A stretch of 36,138 bases of DNA from [Streptosporangium] indianense (GCF_021474405.1 NZ_JAKEIO010000076.1:1-36138); one strand, 5' to 3'; counted from the stretch's first letter, positions 13,219 through 20,439 are shown. Notes: generated by a model from the sequence alone, not told the origin. Numbers and translations: made by a program.

Positions 13219-15768
13219 CTACTCGCCGGGGTGGGCGAGTTCGATGTCGTGGGCGTCGGTGCCGGCACCCGTGACCGTCAGGGCGGTGGCCACCGGCGGG
13301 TAGCCCGTGGCGATCACGGTGTACTCACCGCCGTCCAGGTCGGTGAAGGCGTACGCCCCGTCCGTCCCGGTCGTGGCCGAGCCGACGACGTTGCCCGCCT
13401 GGTCGACCAGCGTCACCCGGGCGTCGGCCAGCGGGCCGTGCGGGGCGCGGACGACACCCTGGACACGGGCGCCCGCGTCCAGGTCGATCTCGACCCGGGT
13501 GACCCCGGTGCCGCCCACCTCGACGGGCAGGGCGCGCGGCCGGTACCCGGCGGCGTTCACCGCGACGGTCACCGGCCCCGGCACCAGCTCGGCGAAGGAG
13601 AACTCGCCCTGCTCACCCGTGGTGCCGTTGGCCAGCAGGTCCCCGCGCACATCCGTCACGATGACCATGGCGTCCCTGACCGGCTGCCCGCCCTCGGCGG
13701 AACGCACCAGGCCGGTCAGCCCGCTGGTGCCGCTGAGCAGAAGGTCGTAGTCGACCGGCTCGCCGTTCACCACGACCGTGGAGGCCTGCGGCTGGAAGCC
13801 GTCGGCGGAGGCGATCAGGACGTACGAGCCGGCGCCGGGGGCGTCCACCGCGTACGAGCCGTCGGCCTGCGCCACGGACCGGCCCAGCTGGCGCCCGGCC
13901 AGCGAGATCAGCGTGACGGCGGCCTGCGGCACGGGCGCGGACTCGTTCCCCCGGACGAAACCGCGGACGGGGACGCCGGGGACACCACCGGAGGTCTCCT
14001 GCGGACGCTCCGCCGTGGCGACGGCGGCGAGCCGCTGCGTGCCCTCGGGTCCGGTGCCGTCGGCGGCCTCGGTGTCGGCCACGGCCCAGCTCGGCGCGGC
14101 CTTCTGCGCGGCGGGCGTCTCGACGGCGACCGCCTCGGCGGGAGCCACGGCAGGGGTCTCGGGCTCGGCGGCCTGCGCCAGTCCGCCCTTCGTCTTCAAC
14201 GGGACCTCCTTGATGAACAGCGACACCAGCAGGGCGAGCAGCGCCATCGGGGCCGAGTAGAGGAAGACGTCCGCGACACCGTGGCCGTAGGCGCTCTCCA
14301 CGATGGTGCGGATCGGCGCGGGCATCGCGTCGAGGTCGGGAATGCCGCCACCGCCGGTACCGGCGTGACCGAGGGCCGCGCCCTTGGCGCCGAGGTCGGC
14401 CAGGCCGTCCTTGACATAGTCGGTGATCTTGTTGCCCAGGACAGCGCCGAGCGCCGAGACGCCCACGGCACCGCCCAGAGACCGGAAGAAGGTCACCGTG
14501 GAGCTGGCGGCGCCCAGGTCGCCCGGCTCCACCTGGTTCTGCGTGCAGAGCACCAGGTTCTGCATCATCATGCCGATGCCGAGGCCCATCAGCGCCATGA
14601 AGATCGCTATGTGCCAGTACTCGGTGTCGTACCGGATCGTGCCCAGCAGCCCGAGCCCGGCCGTCACCAGCACACCGCCGGCCAGCAGCCAGCCCTTCCA
14701 GCGGCCGGTCCGGGTGATGATCTGCCCGGAGAGGGTGGAGGAGACGAAGAGACCCGCGATCATCGGGATCGTCATGACGCCGGACATCGTCGGGGACTTG
14801 TCCCGCGCCAGCTGGAAGTACTGGCTGAAGAAGACGGTGCCGGAGAACATCGCGACGCCGACGAACAGGGAGGCCACGGAGGCCAGCGTGATGGTGCGGT
14901 TGCGGAACAGCCGCAGCGGGATGATCGGCTCGCTGGCCTTCGCCTCGACGAGGACGAACAGCGCCAGCAGCACCACGGACCCGCCGACCATCGCGTAGGT
15001 CTGCCAGGAGATCCAGTCGTACTTGTCACCGGCGAAGGTCACCCAGATGAGCAGCAGGCAGACGGCCGCGGTGATGAAGAAGGCGCCGGCCCAGTCGACC
15101 TTGACCTTCCGCTTCACGACGGGCAGGTGCAGGGTCTTCTGCAGCACGATCAGGGCGATCACGGCGAAGGGCACGCCGACGTAGAAGCACCAGCGCCAGC
15201 CGAGCCAGTCGGTGTCGGTGATGACACCGCCGACCAGCGGACCGCCGACCATGGCGGTGGCGAAGACGGCACCGAGGTAGCCGTTGTAACGCCCGCGCTC
15301 ACGTGGCGAGATCATCGCCGCCATGATGATCTGGGCCAGCGCGGACAGACCGCCCATGCCGATGCCCTGGACGGCGCGGAACGTGATGAGCATGCCCGGG
15401 TTCTGCGACATGCCGGCCGCCGCCGACCCCAGCACGAACACGATCAGCGCGAGCTGGATCAGCAGCTTCTTGGAGAACAGGTCGGCGAGCTTGCCCCACA
15501 GCGGGGTGGAGGCGGTCATCGTCAGCAGGGACGCGGTGACGACCCAGGTGTAGGCGCTCTGGCCGCCGCCGAGGTCGCCGATGATGCGGGGCAGGGCGTT
15601 GGAGACGATCGTCGACGACAGGATCGCGACGAACATGCCGAGCAGCAGCCCGGTGAGGGCCTCCATGATCTGCCGGTGCGTCATCGCAGCGCCGTCGCCG
15701 GAGGAGCCGTGGGAGCCTCCCCCGTGCTTGGCATGAGCCCGCACACCGGCTGGTGTGGTCGTTGCCAT
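13219..15768 (-). CDS. DHA2-type MFS transporter with three C-terminal transthyretin-like modules
   Basis: The product has 849 residues, far longer than the usual 470-550. Residues about 32-530 are a 14-TM MFS domain, with motif A GKLADLFSKKLLIQ, motif C-like GAVFATAMVGGPLVGGVI, and TIVSNALPRI in helix 1. A proline/alanine/glutamate-rich linker (about 535-610) follows. Residues about 615-848 hold three carboxypeptidase-regulatory-like beta-sandwiches (VRGFVRGNESAPVPQAAVTL, LTGLVRSAEGGQPVRDAMVI, VQGVVRAPHGPLADARVTLV), each ending in a GSY/GEFSF/GAYAF strand. With 14 helices both ends should be cytoplasmic. ATG 15768 has GGAAG and follows the MarR gene by 13 bases, so the two form an operon. 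The substrate is unknown. Confidence 0.92.
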   Translation of the reverse strand: MATTTPAGVRAHAKHGGGSHGSSGDGAAMTHRQIMEALTGLLLGMFVAILSSTIVSNALPRIIGDLGGGQSAYTWVVTASLLTMTASTPLWGKLADLFSKKLLIQLALIVFVLGSAAAGMSQNPGMLITFRAVQGIGMGGLSALAQIIMAAMISPRERGRYNGYLGAVFATAMVGGPLVGGVITDTDWLGWRWCFYVGVPFAVIALIVLQKTLHLPVVKRKVKVDWAGAFFITAAVCLLLIWVTFAGDKYDWISWQTYAMVGGSVVLLALFVLVEAKASEPIIPLRLFRNRTITLASVASLFVGVAMFSGTVFFSQYFQLARDKSPTMSGVMTIPMIAGLFVSSTLSGQIITRTGRWKGWLLAGGVLVTAGLGLLGTIRYDTEYWHIAIFMALMGLGIGMMMQNLVLCTQNQVEPGDLGAASSTVTFFRSLGGAVGVSALGAVLGNKITDYVKDGLADLGAKGAALGHAGTGGGGIPDLDAMPAPIRTIVESAYGHGVADVFLYSAPMALLALLVSLFIKEVPLKTKGGLAQAAEPETPAVAPAEAVAVETPAAQKAAPSWAVADTEAADGTGPEGTQRLAAVATAERPQETSGGVPGVPVRGFVRGNESAPVPQAAVTLISLAGRQLGRSVAQADGSYAVDAPGAGSYVLIASADGFQPQASTVVVNGEPVDYDLLLSGTSGLTGLVRSAEGGQPVRDAMVIVTDVRGDLLANGTTGEQGEFSFAELVPGPVTVAVNAAGYRPRALPVEVGGTGVTRVEIDLDAGARVQGVVRAPHGPLADARVTLVDQAGNVVGSATTGTDGAYAFTDLDGGEYTVIATGYPPVATALTVTGAGTDAHDIELAHPGE

Positions 15769-15781
15769 GGGCTTCCTTTTC

Positions 15782-16270
15782 TTACGTGCTTGCGGGTGTA
15801 CGGGTGGTCTGGTCGAAAGCGGCGGGCGCGGCCCGGGTCCCGGGCCGGCAGTCGAAGCTCTGCCGCAGCCGCGTCATGAGGTCCGTGAGCCGGCCGACCT
15901 CCTCGTCGGTCCAGTCGCTCAGGCGCTCGGCGAGGACTTCGGTGGTCCGCCGGGACAGCTCGTCGAGCTGTGCGTGGCCCGCGGGCGTGAGGCGCAGGAT
16001 GCGTGAGCGTTTGTCCGCCGGGTCGGGGGAGCGTTCGATCCAGCCCCGGTCCACGACGTGCGCGACGTGGCGGCTGGTGACCGACATGTCCACCGCCAGG
16101 AGTTCGGCGAGCTTGCTCATGCGCATGTCGCCGTGGCGGCCCAGCAGCGTCAGAACGGCTGCCGACCCGCCGGGGCACTCGGCGGGCATGATCCGGCCGA
16201 GCTCCCGCTTCACGGCACCGAAGGCGCTGAACTGGCGGACCAGCTCTTCGTACTGCGCCTTTTCGGCCAT
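15782..16270 (-). CDS. MarR-family transcriptional regulator
   Basis: The protein has 162 residues, and ATG 16270 follows GGGAGGTGTC. The winged helix spans about 36-108, with MRMSKLAELLAVDMSVTSRH as the recognition region and VVDRGWIERSPDPADKRSRI as the wing, the D-x-R-x2 pattern of MarR wings. Flanking helices should dimerise. It is the first gene of an operon with the modular MFS transporter (13-base gap), so it most likely represses that operon and responds to a transported compound. The AT-richer DNA upstream contains an ACTTG/CAAGT palindrome and several TTGC/GCAA half-sites. Confidence 0.93.
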   Translation of the reverse strand: MAEKAQYEELVRQFSAFGAVKRELGRIMPAECPGGSAAVLTLLGRHGDMRMSKLAELLAVDMSVTSRHVAHVVDRGWIERSPDPADKRSRILRLTPAGHAQLDELSRRTTEVLAERLSDWTDEEVGRLTDLMTRLRQSFDCRPGTRAAPAAFDQTTRTPAST

Positions 16271-16295
16271 GACACCTCCCGCTTTCGTTGCTTAG

Positions 16296-16372
16296 GACAA
16301 CCATATGAGCTGTTAGTTGCTGCAGGCAAATAAAAGCGGGCGGTGCGGCATAAAAACTTGGCAAAGGCAAGT
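16296..16372 (-). promoter_or_regulatory. Candidate MarR operator region
   Basis: This is one of the least GC-rich stretches in the window. ACTTG and CAAGT (16356-16372) flank GCAAAGG as a symmetrical 17-base site. TTGC-TGCAG-GCAA lies just after 16315, and TTGCTTAGGACAACC begins at about 16287. Half-sites of the TTGC/GCAA type spaced this way are typical of MarR operators. I cannot fix the -35 and -10 boxes. Confidence 0.5.
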
Positions 16373-16448
16373 ATTGCGTGAGTAAACGTGCTGGTGGCGA
16401 GCTCGGCGGTAGGGGTCACTCGGCCCCAACCGGAACCCCAACCCCCAC

Positions 16449-16477
16449 TTGGGGAGCCCCGCCGTTTTCGCTAGGGT
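16449..16477 (+). promoter_or_regulatory. Candidate promoter of the 65-residue membrane protein gene
   Basis: TTGGGG (16449-16454) and TAGGGT (16472-16477) are separated by 17 bases and resemble a vegetative Streptomyces promoter. A start about 7 bases further would fall at 16484, two bases before the ATG, and no Shine-Dalgarno sequence is present. A leaderless or nearly leaderless transcript is therefore likely. Confidence 0.5.
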
Positions 16478-16485
16478 CTCGGGCC

Positions 16486-16683
16486 ATGGCTAACAACCAG
16501 GCCCCGCAGGGCAATCACGACCCCGCCGGCAGCACCCAGATGTTCCGCGCGTTCGTCGACGAGGCCCCGCAGGGCCGTCAGGCGGCGGCATCCACCAACA
16601 GCGGCCCGCGCATCGGCGTCATCCTCGGCGTGGTCGTCGCCGTGGCGATCGTCGCGGCGGTGGCGTGGCTGGCGCTGTCGTAA
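16486..16683 (+). CDS. Small single-pass membrane protein (65 aa)
   Basis: The product has 65 residues. Residues 1-41 are polar, with QAPQG, TQMFRAFVDEAPQG and SGPR. Residues 42-64 form one strongly hydrophobic helix (IGVILGVVVAVAIVAAVAWL) at the extreme C-terminus, a tail-anchor-like layout with the N-terminus probably cytoplasmic. Third codon positions are almost all G or C, supporting coding. ATG 16486 is the only sensible start. It sits between the divergent MarR operon and the convergent sigma gene. I recall a similar small protein beside sigN in other Streptomyces, but its function is unknown to me. Confidence 0.75.
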   Translation: MANNQAPQGNHDPAGSTQMFRAFVDEAPQGRQAAASTNSGPRIGVILGVVVAVAIVAAVAWLALS

Positions 16684-16734
16684 GACGTACTGCAGGTCAG
16701 CCGGGGGTGGGCCCGCCGCCCGGCGGAGCGGGAT

Positions 16735-16754
16735 ACCGCTGCGCCCGCAGCGGT
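16735..16754 (+). terminator. Hairpin after the small membrane protein gene
   Basis: ACCGCTGC (16735-16742) and GCAGCGGT (16747-16754) form an 8-bp stem with a 4-base GCCC loop, 52 bases after the stop codon. It probably ends this short transcript before the convergent sigma gene. Confidence 0.6.
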
Positions 16755-16878
16755 TGGCGCGTCAACGCCGGTCCGTCGGTAAGGGGGTCCATCGCGCCGT
16801 TCCGAGGACGGACACCCCCGACGCGGTCCCGACCCCCCACCCGGCGCACGGCGCAAGCACGCCCAGCCACAGGCAAAC

Positions 16879-16901
16879 GGCGCGGCCCGACGGGCCGCGC
16901 C
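16879..16901 (-). terminator. Terminator of the first sigma factor gene
   Basis: GGCGCGGCCC (16879-16888) and GGGCCGCGCC (16892-16901) form a perfect 10-bp GC stem with a 3-base loop. It lies 22 bases beyond the - strand sigma gene stop. Confidence 0.75.
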
Positions 16902-16922
16902 CCAGCCCTGCGTCAGGACCGC

Positions 16923-17825
16923 TCAGTCCGAGATCAGCCCTTCCCGCAACTGCGCCAGCGTCCGCGTCAGCAGCCGGGAGACGTGCATCTGCGAGATGCC
17001 GACCTCCTCGCCGATCTGCGACTGCGTCATGTTCGCGAAGAACCGCAGCATGATGATCCGCCGCTCCCGCGGCGGCAGCTTCGCCAGCAGCGGCTTCAGG
17101 GACTCCCGGTACTCCACACCCTCCAGCGCGGTGTCCTCGTACCCCAGCCGGTCCGCCAGCGACCCCTCGCCACCGTCGTCCTCCGGCGCCGGCGAGTCCA
17201 GCGAGGACGCCGTGTACGCGTTCCCCACCGCCAGCCCGTCGACGACGTCCTCCTCGGACACCCCGAGCACGGCGGCCAGTTCGGTGACCGTAGGCGACCG
17301 GTCCAGCTTCTGTGACAGCTCGTCACTCGCCTTGGTCAGCGCCAGCCGCAGCTCCTGCAGCCGCCGCGGCACCCGCACCGACCACGACGTGTCCCGGAAG
17401 AACCGCTTGATCTCCCCGACCACCGTCGGCATCGCGAACGTCGGGAACTCCACGCCCCGTTCGCAGTCGAACCGGTCGATCGCCTTGATCAGCCCGATCG
17501 TGCCGACCTGGACGATGTCCTCCATCGGCTCGTTCCGCGACCGGAACCGCGCGGCGGCGTACCGCACCAGCGGCAGGTTCAGCTCGATCAGCGTGTCACG
17601 GACGTAGGCACGCTCGGGGCTGTCCTCGCCGAGCGCGGCCAGCCGCAGGAACAGGGAGCGGGACAGGGTGCGGGTGTCGATGGCGCCCGCAGCCGGAAGG
17701 ACCGGAACGGGCTCGGCCGCGAGGGCCGGCACGTCATCGATGGAGCCGAGTGAGTCGAGAGCATGGGGAGCTGTCTCGCTCTCCGCGAGCGTGAGCACCT
17801 TCGAGCTGCCCTGTTCTGCGGACAT
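16923..17825 (-). CDS. sigN: SigB/SigF-family sigma factor, SigN-like
   Basis: The product has 300 residues. I chose ATG 17825 because AAAGGGGGTGG precedes it; the frame is open further upstream but lacks homology-like sequence. Residues about 60-140 include sigma region 2 (YAAARFRSRNEPMEDIVQVG, then FPTFAMPTVVGEIKRFFRD). Region 3 is at about 150-205. Region 4 is at about 245-296 (LPPRERRIIMLRFFANMTQS, then GISQMHVSRLL). This is a group 3 sigma factor of the stress/sporulation class. It stands in tandem with a second one. Position next to sigF matches sigN as I remember the S. coelicolor order, where it is used in aerial hyphae. A SigB-type promoter-like sequence lies upstream, suggesting autoregulation. 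Which paralogue it is rests on synteny. Confidence 0.88.
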   Translation of the reverse strand: MSAEQGSSKVLTLAESETAPHALDSLGSIDDVPALAAEPVPVLPAAGAIDTRTLSRSLFLRLAALGEDSPERAYVRDTLIELNLPLVRYAAARFRSRNEPMEDIVQVGTIGLIKAIDRFDCERGVEFPTFAMPTVVGEIKRFFRDTSWSVRVPRRLQELRLALTKASDELSQKLDRSPTVTELAAVLGVSEEDVVDGLAVGNAYTASSLDSPAPEDDGGEGSLADRLGYEDTALEGVEYRESLKPLLAKLPPRERRIIMLRFFANMTQSQIGEEVGISQMHVSRLLTRTLAQLREGLISD

Positions 17826-17893
17826 GCCACCCCCTTTGGGTCGCGGGACGGTCGCGGCGAACGCCCCCGCTTGAGGAACGCAGCCTTCACCTG

Positions 17894-17920
17894 AATACCG
17901 GCGCCGAAGCTCCGGCAAAC
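17894..17920 (-). promoter_or_regulatory. Candidate SigB-type promoter upstream of sigN
   Basis: On the - strand, GTTTGC (17920-17915) is followed after 14 bases by CGGTAT (17900-17895). This is close to the GTTTaa-N14-GGGTAT pattern of SigB-family promoters, with GTTT exact and GGTAT exact. It lies about 70 bases before the ATG. It fits recognition by SigN itself or a sister sigma factor. Confidence 0.55.
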
Positions 17921-18093
17921 GCGCTTCCCGCAGAATGTCACATGTCGGCAACACGCTGTAGTGACATGTCGACATCTGAGACGCGAATACGCCCTGCAAA
18001 CAAGGGGTCTGACGGCTTTTCGGCTCTCAACTGTCGGCAACCGCCCTGATGAGCGATTCCCTCCCGACGGTGACCTCTCGCCCGTGTTTGCGA

Positions 18094-19029
18094 TTATGCG
18101 TCGATGCGGTTCGCAGACCGCAACCGCTGGAAGCTACGCGCCAGTAGCCGCGACACGTGCATCTGCGAGACACCGAGCTCCGCGGAGATCTGGGACTGCG
18201 TGAGATTGCTGTAGTACCGCAGCAGCAGGATCCGCTGCTCCCGCTCGGGCAGCTGGACGAGCAGATGCCGTACCAGGTCGCGGTGCTCCACGCCGTCCAG
18301 CGCGGGGTCCTCGTAGCCGAGCCGGTCCAGCAGCCCCGGCAGGCCGTCGCCCTCCTGCGCGGCCTCCAGGGAGGTCGCGTGGTACGACCGCCCGGCCTCG
18401 ATGCAGGACAGCACCTCGTCCTCGGTGATGCGCAGCCGCTCGGCGATCTCCGCGGTCGTCGGGGTGCGCCCGAAGGAGGTCGTCAGGTCCTCCGTCGCGC
18501 TGTTGACCTGTACCCACAGCTCGTGCAGCCGGCGCGGCACGTGCACCGTGCGGACGTTGTCCCGGAAGTACCGCTTGATCTCGCCGACGACGGTCGGCAT
18601 CGCGAACGTCGGGAACTGCACGCCCCGGTCCGGGTCGAAGCGGTCGATGGCGTTGATGAGCCCGATCGTGCCGACCTGGACGACGTCCTCCATCGGCTCG
18701 TTGCGGGAGCGGAACCGGGCGGCCGCGTAGCGCACGAGCGGGAGGTTCGCCTCGATGAGCGCCCCGCGTACGCGGTCGTGCTCCGGCGTGCCCGGCTGGA
18801 GCTCCTTGAGCTGCGCGAAGAGGACCTGGGTGAGGGCCCGGGTGTCGGCGCCGCGACTGCTCCGCTGCGGCCCGGCCGGAGCGGTTTCCGCGGAGGCGGC
18901 CTGGGCGGGGGTCACTTGAGGGGCCGGCGCCTGAGGAGCCGGTGCTTGAGGAGCTGGTGCTTGAGGAGCCGGTGCCTGCGGAACCGGCGCTTGAGCAGAC
19001 GGTGCCTGAGGTGCAGTACTGGCCAGCAC
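18094..19029 (-). CDS. sigF: SigB/SigF-family sporulation sigma factor, SigF-like
   Basis: The product has 311 residues. I prefer GTG 19029, preceded by GGTGGAG at 6 bases, over in-frame GTG 19041 with no such site. The N-terminal 60 residues are a PQAPA-type five-residue repeat followed by an alanine-rich linker. Sigma region 2 begins near residue 105 (YAAARFRSRNEPMEDVVQVG, then FPTFAMPTVVGEIKRYFRDN). Region 4 ends the protein (LPEREQRILLLRYYSNLTQS, then GVSQMHVSRLLARSFQRL). Its core is closely related to the following SigN-like gene. SigF acts late in spore maturation in Streptomyces. It reads toward sigN across a 268-base gap that has its own promoter-like site, so the two need not be cotranscribed. 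Confidence 0.9.
   Translation of the reverse strand: MLASTAPQAPSAQAPVPQAPAPQAPAPQAPAPQAPAPQVTPAQAASAETAPAGPQRSSRGADTRALTQVLFAQLKELQPGTPEHDRVRGALIEANLPLVRYAAARFRSRNEPMEDVVQVGTIGLINAIDRFDPDRGVQFPTFAMPTVVGEIKRYFRDNVRTVHVPRRLHELWVQVNSATEDLTTSFGRTPTTAEIAERLRITEDEVLSCIEAGRSYHATSLEAAQEGDGLPGLLDRLGYEDPALDGVEHRDLVRHLLVQLPEREQRILLLRYYSNLTQSQISAELGVSQMHVSRLLARSFQRLRSANRIDA
18914..19017 (-). repeat. 15-bp tandem repeat in the sigF N-terminal coding region
   Basis: A 15-base unit (CTTGAGGAGCCGGTG-like on the + strand) repeats about six times in frame and encodes PQAPA pentapeptides. The third-base changes between copies show some age. The repeated arm precedes the sigma domains and is probably disordered. 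Confidence 0.8.
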
Positions 19030-19030
19030 G

Positions 19031-19118
19031 GTCAACTCCACCTCGTCGTCGTCAACTCATCCGTCAACTCTTCCATCAAAAGCGGTCATAGCATCACAAG
19101 ACATGTGCACTGTGTGCA
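19031..19118 (-). promoter_or_regulatory. Repeats in the sigF leader and upstream region
   Basis: GAGTTGAC occurs three times on the - strand, at 19070-19063, 19058-19051 and 19038-19031, the last at the start of the coding sequence. Further upstream, TGCAC and GTGCA flank TGT as a 13-base inverted repeat (19106-19118). These may be binding sites for developmental regulators of sigF. No known consensus is matched with confidence. Confidence 0.4.
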
Positions 19119-19180
19119 AGCACCCCATAACTACGTGTTGAGGGATGAAAGCCGCACAAATCACCCCGGGCAACAGAAGA

Positions 19181-19205
19181 GCCCCCTGTCGAAGCGACAG
19201 GGGGC
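19181..19205 (-). terminator. Terminator of the Dabb gene
   Basis: GCCCCCTGTCG (19181-19191) and CGACAGGGGGC (19195-19205) form a perfect 11-bp stem with a 3-base loop. On the - strand it is followed by the pyrimidine-rich TCTTCTGTT. It lies 25 bases after the stop of the - strand gene at 19230, a convincing intrinsic terminator. Confidence 0.88.
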
Positions 19206-19229
19206 CGGGACGGCCGGCGGCGGCCGGTG

Positions 19230-19523
19230 TCAGAACTCGTAGTCCGCGATCACCCACGTGGCGAACTCCCGCCACAGTGCGACCCCCGCCTGGTGGTCCG
19301 GGTGCTCCACGTACCGCCGCAGCGCGTCCGCGTCGTCGCAGGCCGAGTTGATGGCGAAGTCGTACGCGATGGGACGGTCGCTGACGTTCCAGCCGAGCTC
19401 CCAGTGGCGCAGCTCCGGGATGGTGTCGCCGAGCGCGCGGAAGGCCTCGACGCCCTTCACGACGCGGGGGTCGTCGCGCTCGACACCCTCGTTGAGCTTG
19501 AAGAGCACCAGATGGCGGATCAT
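19230..19523 (-). CDS. Dabb-domain (stress-responsive A/B barrel) protein
   Basis: The protein has 97 residues; ATG 19523 is preceded by GGAGG. The sequence begins MIRHLVLFKLNEGV and carries VEAFRALGDTIPELRHWELG, DFAINSACDDADALRRYVEH and P-DHQ, the signature of the Dabb ferredoxin-like fold. Members form dimeric barrels; some are enzymes, some stress proteins, and this one cannot be assigned a reaction. Its start overlaps the stop of the 58-residue upstream gene by one base (TGATG), so the two are coupled. A strong terminator follows. Confidence 0.88.
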   Translation of the reverse strand: MIRHLVLFKLNEGVERDDPRVVKGVEAFRALGDTIPELRHWELGWNVSDRPIAYDFAINSACDDADALRRYVEHPDHQAGVALWREFATWVIADYEF

Positions 19524-19699
19524 CACTTTCCTCCGTTGGCGACCCACGTGGCGAAGTCGCCGAGGGCCTTGGCGGCGTCCGAAATGCCCTGGAAGCCTAT
19601 CTGCACGTAGTCGGCGGCCTTGGCCGGGTCCGTGATGATCACGTACAGCGCGAAGACCGCGACGGCGTAGACGGCGACTTTCTTGGCGTTCACCGCCAT
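19523..19699 (-). CDS. 58-residue conserved small protein with one membrane-like helix
   Basis: ATG 19699 is preceded by GGGAGG. Residues 6-23 (KKVAVYAVAVFALYVIIT) are hydrophobic, either a single N-terminal membrane anchor or an uncleaved signal. The remaining 35 residues look amphipathic (ADYVQIGFQGISDAAKALGD). The in-frame codons upstream of 19699 run back through the tRNA gene and are not part of it. It is translationally coupled to the Dabb gene. Its function is not recognised. A membrane-anchored partner of the Dabb protein is possible but not shown. Confidence 0.75.
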   Translation of the reverse strand: MAVNAKKVAVYAVAVFALYVIITDPAKAADYVQIGFQGISDAAKALGDFATWVANGGK

Positions 19700-19739
19700 C
19701 GCGGCCTCCCCTGTCACTGGTGTCCCATGCAGCGCACAT

Positions 19740-19788
19740 GATCGCACGAAGGGCGGATCACCCGAAGAGGCAGATCGCACGAAGGGCC
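19740..19788. repeat. 15-bp direct repeat beside the tRNA terminator
   Basis: GATCGCACGAAGGGC occurs at 19740-19754 and again at 19774-19788, the second copy running into the left arm of the tRNA terminator. This could be the trace of a terminator duplication or a past insertion next to a tRNA gene. Confidence 0.6.
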
Positions 19789-19810
19789 CCGCCTGACGAC
19801 GGGGCCCTTC
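19781..19810 (-). terminator. tRNA-Ser terminator
   Basis: GAAGGGCCCCG (19781-19791) and CGGGGCCCTTC (19800-19810) form a perfect 11-bp stem with an 8-base loop. It begins 5 bases after the 3' end of the tRNA on the - strand. Confidence 0.88.
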
Positions 19811-19815
19811 CGAAG

Positions 19816-19900
19816 CGGTAGCGGAGGGATTTGAACCCTCGGTGACTTGCGCCACACTCGCTTTCGAGGCGAGCTCCTTCGGCCGCTCGGACACGCTACC
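19816..19900 (-). tRNA. tRNA-Ser (anticodon CGA)
   Basis: The - strand folds as a class II tRNA of 85 bases including the discriminator G. The acceptor stem is GGTAGCG/CGCTACC. The anticodon stem CTCGC/GCGAG encloses loop CTCGAAA, giving anticodon CGA for serine codon UCG. A long variable arm and the T-loop GTTCAAATC are present. CCA is not encoded (CTTCGG follows), which is frequent in Streptomyces. The next gene upstream on the same strand is tadA. Confidence 0.95.
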
Positions 19901-19945
19901 GAGGGAGACCTTACAGCAAGGGGCCGCGTGCTCTGAAATCGGTAT

Positions 19946-20380
19946 TCAGCGACCGCGGAAGAACGCCGTGAGCAGCTCGGCGCACTCCTCGGCGAGCACG
20001 CCCTCGATCACCTCGGGCCGGTGGTTGAGCCGCCGGTCGCGGACGAGGTCCCAGAGGGAACCGGCCGCGCCGGCCTTCTCGTCGCGGGCGCCGTAGACGA
20101 GCCGGTCGACGCGGGACTGCTGGACCGCGCCCGCGCACATCGTGCAGGGCTCCAGCGTGACCACGAGGGTGCAGCCGGCAAGCCGCCACGTGCCGAGGGC
20201 GGCCGCGGCCCGCCGCAGCGCGAGGAGCTCCGCGTGCGCCGTCGGGTCACCGCCGGCCTCGCGTTCGTTGTGCCCGGCCGCGAGCACGGTCGTGCCGTCC
20301 GGGGCCAGGACGACGGCGCCGACGGGGACGTCCCCTCCCCGGACGGCCTCGGCGGCCTCGTCCAGGGCGCGTCGCATCAC
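19946..20380 (-). CDS. tadA: tRNA-specific adenosine deaminase TadA
   Basis: The enzyme converts A34 to inosine in tRNA-Arg(ACG). It has 144 residues from GTG 20380 (ATG 20377 is next). The zinc site is complete: H49-A-E51 (TAHAELLALRRAA) and P-C79-T-M-C82 (LEPCTMCAGAV), with E51 the proton shuttle. The family C-terminus (RPEVIEGVLAEECAELLTAF) is intact. No ribosome binding site precedes the GTG. The preceding codons would read DPVRDPWRPV, which resembles the N-terminus of homologues as I recall them, yet no ATG, GTG or TTG occurs in frame before a stop at 20489-20491. The start is therefore uncertain. It follows the deaminase-associated gene by about 60 bases. Confidence 0.93.
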   Translation of the reverse strand: MMRRALDEAAEAVRGGDVPVGAVVLAPDGTTVLAAGHNEREAGGDPTAHAELLALRRAAAALGTWRLAGCTLVVTLEPCTMCAGAVQQSRVDRLVYGARDEKAGAAGSLWDLVRDRRLNHRPEVIEGVLAEECAELLTAFFRGR

Positions 20381-20439
20381 GGGCCGCCAGGGGTCCCGGA
20401 CCGGATCCGGGACTCCCGAGGCCGCGCCGGTACGACCGG

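Noticed and set aside
17826..18093. A further gene reading into the sigN start from 17999
   Set aside because: The frame upstream of ATG 17825 lacks sigma-like sequence, contains the promoter-like site, and ATG 17825 has a strong ribosome binding site.
19816..19900. An integrated element at the tRNA-Ser gene
   Set aside because: No integrase, no long duplicate of the tRNA 3' end and no change in gene character appear nearby. Ordinary housekeeping genes flank it on both sides.
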